Of a DNA stretch of 8,313 bases, positions 6,729 through 8,313 are shown piece by piece. The position numbers were made by a program, and so were the translations under genes. The notes below the pieces were generated by a model, which saw nothing but the letters and a program-made list of their open reading frames with translations, was not told the origin of the DNA and searched no databases. This DNA comes from VFKE01 sp043758025 (GTDB taxonomy: Bacteria > Verrucomicrobiota > Verrucomicrobiia > Verrucomicrobiales > Verrucomicrobiaceae), in NCBI GenBank assembly GCA_043758025.1, contig JAYVOH010000308.1, positions 1-8,313 of the forward strand, written 5' to 3'. The first letter of the stretch is position 1. Each line of letters opens with the position of its first letter.

Positions 6729-7490
6729 TTAGAAACGAGTGCCCACCGAGAAACGCCACATGTCGTCTGGGCTAAAATTGGCCTTGGGGTCATAGGCCAG
6801 ACGGACGAGGAAGCGCGGCCAGTCATAGGTGACTGAGGCTCCGACGCGGTAGATGGTGGTGTCCTTAATAAGGCCGCTTTTAAATAAAATGTCGAGGGTG
6901 AGACGTTGGCTTTTAGGCAGTGGCGTGCGGTAAACGAAGTGGAGATGCTTTTCATCGGGATTCAGCCGGATGTCCTGCACCCAGAGCACACTTGCCGAGG
7001 CACCATTCTCCCAGCGGTAGCCTGTATTGATGGTGTAGGAATCGTTCGGGTCAAAGTTCAGGTTCACATAAGGATGAAGGTTGGTGCGGCCGTAGCCCAC
7101 CCCGACAAACCAGTTTTTGCCGGTTTCGACCCCGAAGCTGCCGCCGAAAAAATTCCCAGATGCGATTTGGAGCGACGGCATGATTCGCACTGCGCCAAGA
7201 TCGAACTGCGAGTCCCAACCGCCGCGCCATTGATCAGGATCCGGATTGTCAGGCAGGTAGTAGCCGAACCAGAAATTGCCGACGTCCTTCCATGTGTAGC
7301 GCAGGTTGAAGTCACCGGCATCAGCGGCATTGGGAAAATGATACCATCCCGTCGTGAGCTTCCATGCTGGCGGCTCGTCCTTCTTTTTGGCGGAATCAGC
7401 TACAGAATCTCCGCCGCGCGCGGCAGAGATGCATAGCAACGCAGCGGCGATGTGGATGGGAGCCTTCCTGATTAATTTTGTCACTTGCAT
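6729..7490 (-). CDS. Small outer-membrane beta-barrel protein
   Basis: The frame opens at 7526, but the ATG at 7490 is preferred. It has AAGGA eight bases upstream and puts a clean signal peptide (basic TKLIRK, hydrophobic IHIAAALLCISA, then ARGGD) at the N-terminus of a 253-residue protein. The mature part is rich in alternating aromatic and polar strands (WKLTTGWYHF, NLRYTWK, FWFGYYLPD, WFVGVGYGRTN, YTINTGYRWENG, YRVGASVTYDW, FLVRLAYDP). It ends RFSVGTRF with a C-terminal phenylalanine, the BAM-recognition signature of outer-membrane barrels. The length suggests about 8-10 strands. I do not recognise a named family, and substrate or role cannot be told. It is expressed on the same strand as the gene at 7611-8126 but 120 bp apart, with its own possible promoter. 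The 3' end faces sulP across the repeat array. Confidence 0.88.
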   Translation of the reverse strand: MQVTKLIRKAPIHIAAALLCISAARGGDSVADSAKKKDEPPAWKLTTGWYHFPNAADAGDFNLRYTWKDVGNFWFGYYLPDNPDPDQWRGGWDSQFDLGAVRIMPSLQIASGNFFGGSFGVETGKNWFVGVGYGRTNLHPYVNLNFDPNDSYTINTGYRWENGASASVLWVQDIRLNPDEKHLHFVYRTPLPKSQRLTLDILFKSGLIKDTTIYRVGASVTYDWPRFLVRLAYDPKANFSPDDMWRFSVGTRF

Positions 7491-7542
7491 GGAGCCTATC
7501 CTTGCATGGTATGCCTTCTGTCGCATTACATTCTGGCGCGAG

Positions 7543-7548
7543 TGTCAA
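7543..7548 (-). promoter_or_regulatory. Possible -35 box for the beta-barrel gene
   Basis: On the minus strand TTGACA is a consensus -35 box about 52 bases before the preferred start at 7490. No good -10 lies at 16-18 bp (TGTAAT is only 12 bp away), so the promoter is incomplete. A short dyad, CACAC (7549-7553) and GTGTG (7560-7564), sits directly upstream and could be an operator. Confidence 0.3.
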
Positions 7549-7578
7549 CACACCTTGCAGTGTGACTGCCAAAGGATA

Positions 7579-7599
7579 ATGGCCTGACAGCAAGGCTAT
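7579..7599 (-). terminator. Weak hairpin after the 171-residue gene
   Basis: On the minus strand, 12 bases after the stop at 7611, ATAGCCT and AGGCCAT form a 7-bp stem with one mismatch and a 7-base loop. Only a short T-poor stretch follows, so termination is doubtful. Confidence 0.25.
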
Positions 7600-7610
7600 T
7601 GCATCTTGGC

Positions 7611-8126
7611 TCAGTTTGTTTCAGGCGTTGCGGTGGTTCTTGTCCAATCCACGAGCTGTTTGGAATAGGCATCGAGATAGCCGGGGTATTCCCGACGAAT
7701 CCTGTCTTCCTTGCCAAAGGCGAACCAATTGTAGGTCAAGCCAGTGATGTAACCGCAACGAAATGCTTCCTCAAATGCAGATGGGTAAAGATGCCGCTTG
7801 TGGTTGGCGCTGAGATGTTTTTGTTCGTCATTCCGTCCTGAGCGGAATCCATCTCTGAATACTGCGCGACCAGCAGGGTCAAGATGCAGTGTGGTCGGCG
7901 TTTTTGGAAGCGGCTGATTGGGTCCGGTGCAGTTTGCCATTGTAAGCAAAAAACAGATTAACAAACCAGTGGGAATGAGTGTGCTCTCGATGGTTTTCAA
8001 GAGGCGTTTCGAGGCGGTGCCGGAGATCGCCTTGCGCCACGGAGCCTTGGTGCGGATCACGTCCGCTGCGTCGAGGATGGCCTGGATGTCCGAATCGGTG
8101 AGTTCTGGCACGGGATCAATATTCAT
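7611..8126 (-). CDS. Hypothetical single-span membrane protein
   Basis: I do not recognise this 171-residue protein. Residues 1-48 are soluble and end basic (RKAISGTASKRLLK). A hydrophobic stretch follows at about 49-64 (TLIPTGLLICFLLTMA), then about 105 mostly polar residues. The positive-inside rule would put the N-terminus in the cytoplasm. The distal part holds two similar short motifs, RDGFRSG (91-97) and RCGYITG (123-129), with hydrophobic/aromatic-glycine spacing that suggests two helical hairpins or a duplicated unit. Cysteines are at 58, 66 and 124. A TTG at 8000 (codon 43) would instead give a lipoprotein-like start, but the sequence before C66 (LTMANC) is a poor lipobox because of the asparagine at -1. 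The ATG at 8126 lacks a clear ribosome site. The end of an insertion sequence begins about 90 bp upstream and may have altered its promoter. Confidence 0.6.
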   Translation of the reverse strand: MNIDPVPELTDSDIQAILDAADVIRTKAPWRKAISGTASKRLLKTIESTLIPTGLLICFLLTMANCTGPNQPLPKTPTTLHLDPAGRAVFRDGFRSGRNDEQKHLSANHKRHLYPSAFEEAFRCGYITGLTYNWFAFGKEDRIRREYPGYLDAYSKQLVDWTRTTATPETN

Positions 8127-8220
8127 AGGGTGGTTGGATGACTGTTCAGTGGTTTGGGAGCGGCGGGTCTTACGGAATCATGCCACAGAACGCCACACCG
8201 TCAGTTTTCTGTGATACTAG

Positions 8221-8313
8221 CAGCCTGTCGGACTTTGCCAAAGCACGGCGTTGATGCTACCGGAAGCAATGGCAGCACGATTCGTCAACATCGACCACGA
8301 CACACCTTTGCTT
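8221..8313 (+). mobile_element. Left end of an IS1182-like insertion sequence (runs off window)
   Basis: The transposase start at 8269 is preceded by about 50 bp that begin near CAGCCTGTCGGACTTTG at 8221, a sequence of the kind I associate with the ends of such elements. A CTAG tetranucleotide (8217-8220) abuts it and may be part of the target. The exact boundary cannot be fixed without the other end, which is outside the window. Confidence 0.55.
8269..8313 (+). CDS. IS1182-family transposase, N-terminal 15 codons
   Basis: The frame from the ATG at 8269 reads MAARFVNIDHDTPLL and stays open to the window edge. The pattern (R/K)F(V/I)(N/D)(I/V)D(R/H)DTPxLLPP is the characteristic N-terminus of IS1182-family DDE transposases, which cut and rejoin the element ends. 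Only about 3 percent of a usual 450-500-residue protein is visible, so intactness cannot be judged. A short GGAAG lies two bases before the start, closer than ideal. The call rests on remembered family conservation. Confidence 0.68.
   Translation, partial: MAARFVNIDHDTPLL

Noticed and set aside
6496..6759. 87-codon minus-strand frame through the end of the repeat array
   Set aside because: It overlaps the end of the beta-barrel gene in another frame and reads through the hairpin and palindrome. Nothing supports translation.
6608..6775. 55-codon plus-strand frame after the TTGACC box
   Set aside because: It has no ribosome site, runs antisense into the beta-barrel gene, and its composition looks random.
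7926..8000. Lipoprotein start at TTG 8000 with C66 as the lipidated cysteine
   Set aside because: Asparagine precedes the cysteine and methionine is at -3, which does not fit a lipobox. It is kept only as an alternative start.

Overview
The window is about 8.3 kb of moderately GC-rich bacterial chromosome with five intact protein genes, one more gene of unknown function, and several repeat or mobile pieces between them. No gene is a taxonomic marker. The gene mix, the rarity of strong Shine-Dalgarno sequences, the divergent SulP clade and the degenerate 20-21 bp repeat array all remind me of soil Verrucomicrobiota. That assignment is inference, not proof.

Layout, left to right. (1) A secreted SYLF/Ysc84-domain protein on the minus strand (120-764). 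(2) Just upstream of it, on the same strand, the decayed 3' end of an iron-sulfur L-serine dehydratase gene, interrupted by an in-frame TAG (about 830-982). (3) A complete YifB/ComM Mg-chelatase-like AAA+ ATPase on the plus strand (1054-2595). (4) A compact non-coding element of 342 bp (2736-3077) with perfect 23-bp terminal inverted repeats and a near-perfect 8-bp target duplication, which looks like a MITE. Its right end supplies the last codons and the stop of the next gene. (5) A DUF2252 protein on the minus strand (3058-4398). (6) Divergent from it, a SulP-family anion transporter with a C-terminal STAS domain (4534-6264). (7) A 464-bp gap holding nine head-to-tail degenerate 20-21 bp units with an ~83-bp higher-order period, ending in a strong hairpin and a perfect 10-bp palindrome. 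(8) A small outer-membrane beta-barrel protein on the minus strand (start best placed at 7490). (9) An unrecognised single-span membrane protein on the minus strand (7611-8126). (10) The left end of an insertion sequence whose transposase begins at 8269 and resembles the IS1182 family; it runs off the window.

The genes do not form an obvious pathway or operon. They are mostly singletons in alternating orientation. Both convergent junctions (comM/DUF2252 and sulP/beta-barrel) are occupied by repeats, and the two other disturbed spots (the sdaA remnant and the IS end) also lie between genes. I see no convincing new multi-gene system. The most unusual items are the MITE-like element that rewrote the DUF2252 C-terminus, and the two-level repeat array.
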